From NCBI RefSeq assembly GCF_021602345.1, contig NZ_BQID01000011.1:62001-126000 (forward strand): DNA of 64,000 bases, written 5' to 3'. Positions 62,792-64,000 of the stretch are shown in pieces. A program made the translations under genes and the position numbers. The DNA is from Pseudomonas pharyngis. Lineage in GTDB: Bacteria > Pseudomonadota > Gammaproteobacteria > Pseudomonadales > Pseudomonadaceae. Positions within the stretch are counted from its first letter, which is position 1. The number at the start of each line of letters is the position of its first letter. Under the pieces are notes generated by a model. The model was not told the origin of the DNA. It was given only the letters and a program-made list of their open reading frames with translations, and searched no databases.

Positions 62792-64000
62792 ATGTCCGAA
62801 CCACGCAAGATTCTCGTCACCAGCGCCCTGCCCTACGCCAACGGTTCGATCCACCTTGGCCACATGCTGGAATACATCCAGACCGATATGTGGGTGCGCT
62901 TCCAGAAGCATCGCGGCAATCAGTGCATTTATGTCTGCGCCGACGACGCCCACGGTTCGGCGATCATGCTGCGCGCGGAAAAGGAAGGCATCACCCCGGA
63001 ACAACTGATCGCCAACGTCCAGGCCGAACACAGCGCCGACTTTGCCGAGTTCCTGGTGGACTTCGACAACTTCCACTCCACTCACGCCGAAGAAAACCGT
63101 GAGCTGTCGAGCCAGATCTACCTGAAGCTGCGTGACGCCGGGCACATCGCCCAACGTTCGATCACCCAGTATTTCGACCCGGAAAAGAAAATGTTCCTGG
63201 CCGACCGCTTCATCAAGGGCACCTGCCCGAAGTGCGGCACTGAGGACCAGTACGGCGACAACTGCGAAAAGTGCGGCGCGACCTACGCGCCGACCGATCT
63301 GAAGGATCCGAAGTCGGCCATCTCCGGCGCCACTCCGGTGCTCAAGGATTCCCAGCACTTCTTCTTCAAACTGCCGGATTTCCAGGAAATGCTCCAGGCC
63401 TGGACCCGCAGCGGCACCCTGCAGGACGCCGTGGCCAACAAGATCGCCGAATGGCTGGACGCCGGCCTGCAACAGTGGGACATCTCCCGCGATGCGCCGT
63501 ACTTCGGTTTCGAGATCCCGGGCGAGCCGGGCAAGTACTTCTACGTGTGGCTGGACGCGCCGATCGGCTACATGGCCAGCTTCAAGAACCTCTGCAACCG
63601 CACGCCGGAGCTGGACTTCGACGCGTTCTGGGGCAAGGACTCCACCGCCGAGCTGTACCACTTCATCGGCAAGGACATCGTCAACTTCCACGCCCTGTTC
63701 TGGCCGGCGATGCTCGAAGGCGCGGGTTTGCGCAAGCCGACCGGGATCAACGTGCACGGCTACCTGACCGTCAACGGTCAGAAGATGTCCAAGTCCCGCG
63801 GCACCTTCATCAAGGCCCGTACCTACCTGGATCACCTGTCGCCGGAATACCTGCGCTACTACTACGCGGCCAAACTCGGCCGTGGCGTGGACGACCTCGA
63901 CCTGAACCTCGAAGACTTCGTGCAGAAGGTCAACTCCGATCTGGTCGGCAAAGTCGTCAACATCGCCAGCCGTTGCGCCGGTTTCATCCAGAAGGGCAAC
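62792..64000 (+). CDS. metG: Methionyl-tRNA synthetase, N-terminal part (runs off the window)
   Basis: 403 codons are visible and the frame is open at the window end. [20 protein letters not shown] begins the Rossmann catalytic domain, with HIGH as HLGH (21-24). The zinc-binding knuckle has CPKCG and CEKCG. KMSKSRG (about residues 330-336) closes the active site. It charges tRNA-Met. The anticodon-binding and C-terminal dimer domains must lie beyond position 64000. ATG 62792 follows GAAGCCCCAC; divergent from apbC with 155 bp between the starts. Confidence 0.97.
   Translation, partial: MSEPRKILVTSALPYANGSIHLGHMLEYIQTDMWVRFQKHRGNQCIYVCADDAHGSAIMLRAEKEGITPEQLIANVQAEHSADFAEFLVDFDNFHSTHAEENRELSSQIYLKLRDAGHIAQRSITQYFDPEKKMFLADRFIKGTCPKCGTEDQYGDNCEKCGATYAPTDLKDPKSAISGATPVLKDSQHFFFKLPDFQEMLQAWTRSGTLQDAVANKIAEWLDAGLQQWDISRDAPYFGFEIPGEPGKYFYVWLDAPIGYMASFKNLCNRTPELDFDAFWGKDSTAELYHFIGKDIVNFHALFWPAMLEGAGLRKPTGINVHGYLTVNGQKMSKSRGTFIKARTYLDHLSPEYLRYYYAAKLGRGVDDLDLNLEDFVQKVNSDLVGKVVNIASRCAGFIQKGN

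Overview
The window is a stretch of a Pseudomonas chromosome, most likely from the P. fluorescens complex. Four things point there: high G+C with strong third-codon-position bias, the typical fluorescent-Pseudomonas REP palindromes (GTGGGAGCGAGCCTGCTCGC type), Tc insecticidal toxin genes, and gene order from about 34 kb to 61 kb that follows, as I recall it, the P. aeruginosa PA4361-PA4389 block (argP-lysE-sodB-bifA-icmP-mexVW-inaA-colSR-groESL-fxsA). The window opens inside one gene (a TcB toxin component) and closes inside another (metG). I saw no tRNA, rRNA, CRISPR array or complete insertion sequence.

Region 1 (1-12 kb) is accessory. It holds the 3' end of a TcB gene translationally coupled to a tccC/Rhs gene, then a tccC copy that has lost its Rhs core by internal deletion (pseudogene), then a DctB/MifS-type kinase and DctD/MifR-type sigma-54 activator, a second intact tccC, and a kgtP-like 2-oxoglutarate permease behind a near-perfect sigma-54 promoter with an 18-bp palindrome upstream. 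A two-component system and its probable target transporter are therefore interleaved with toxin genes.

Region 2 (12-28 kb) is metabolic and regulatory. It contains a four-repeat membrane protein with a candidate ColR box, a secreted tandem-repeat peptide, a flavin reductase, an AraC regulator divergent from a small monooxygenase, and a 2-ketoarginine-type catabolic unit (AruI-like decarboxylase, aldehyde dehydrogenase, polyamine-type ABC importer, LysR regulator). A 26-bp motif is duplicated in front of both transcription units of that catabolic set. An oxidoreductase/MBL-fold pair with a divergent LysR regulator follows.

Region 3 (28-38 kb) contains pobR/pobA with a DHA2 efflux pump, a tandem-Cache periplasmic protein, a coiled-coil membrane protein, an epimerase, argP / ACT protein / LysE-type exporter, and a 266-bp palindromic mobile element directly upstream of sodB.

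Region 4 (38-64 kb) is core genome: bifA (c-di-GMP phosphodiesterase with a GGDQF site), an iron-linked imelysin/di-haem cluster behind a Fur-like site, the MexVW-type RND pump, the ColRS envelope-stress system flanked by two operons that each carry a ColR-like box about 70 nt before the start codon, groESL with a sigma-32 promoter, fxsA, a HugZ-type protein, an SDR, apbC/mrp and metG.

Gene calls rest on translated motifs and remembered family knowledge; no database search was run.
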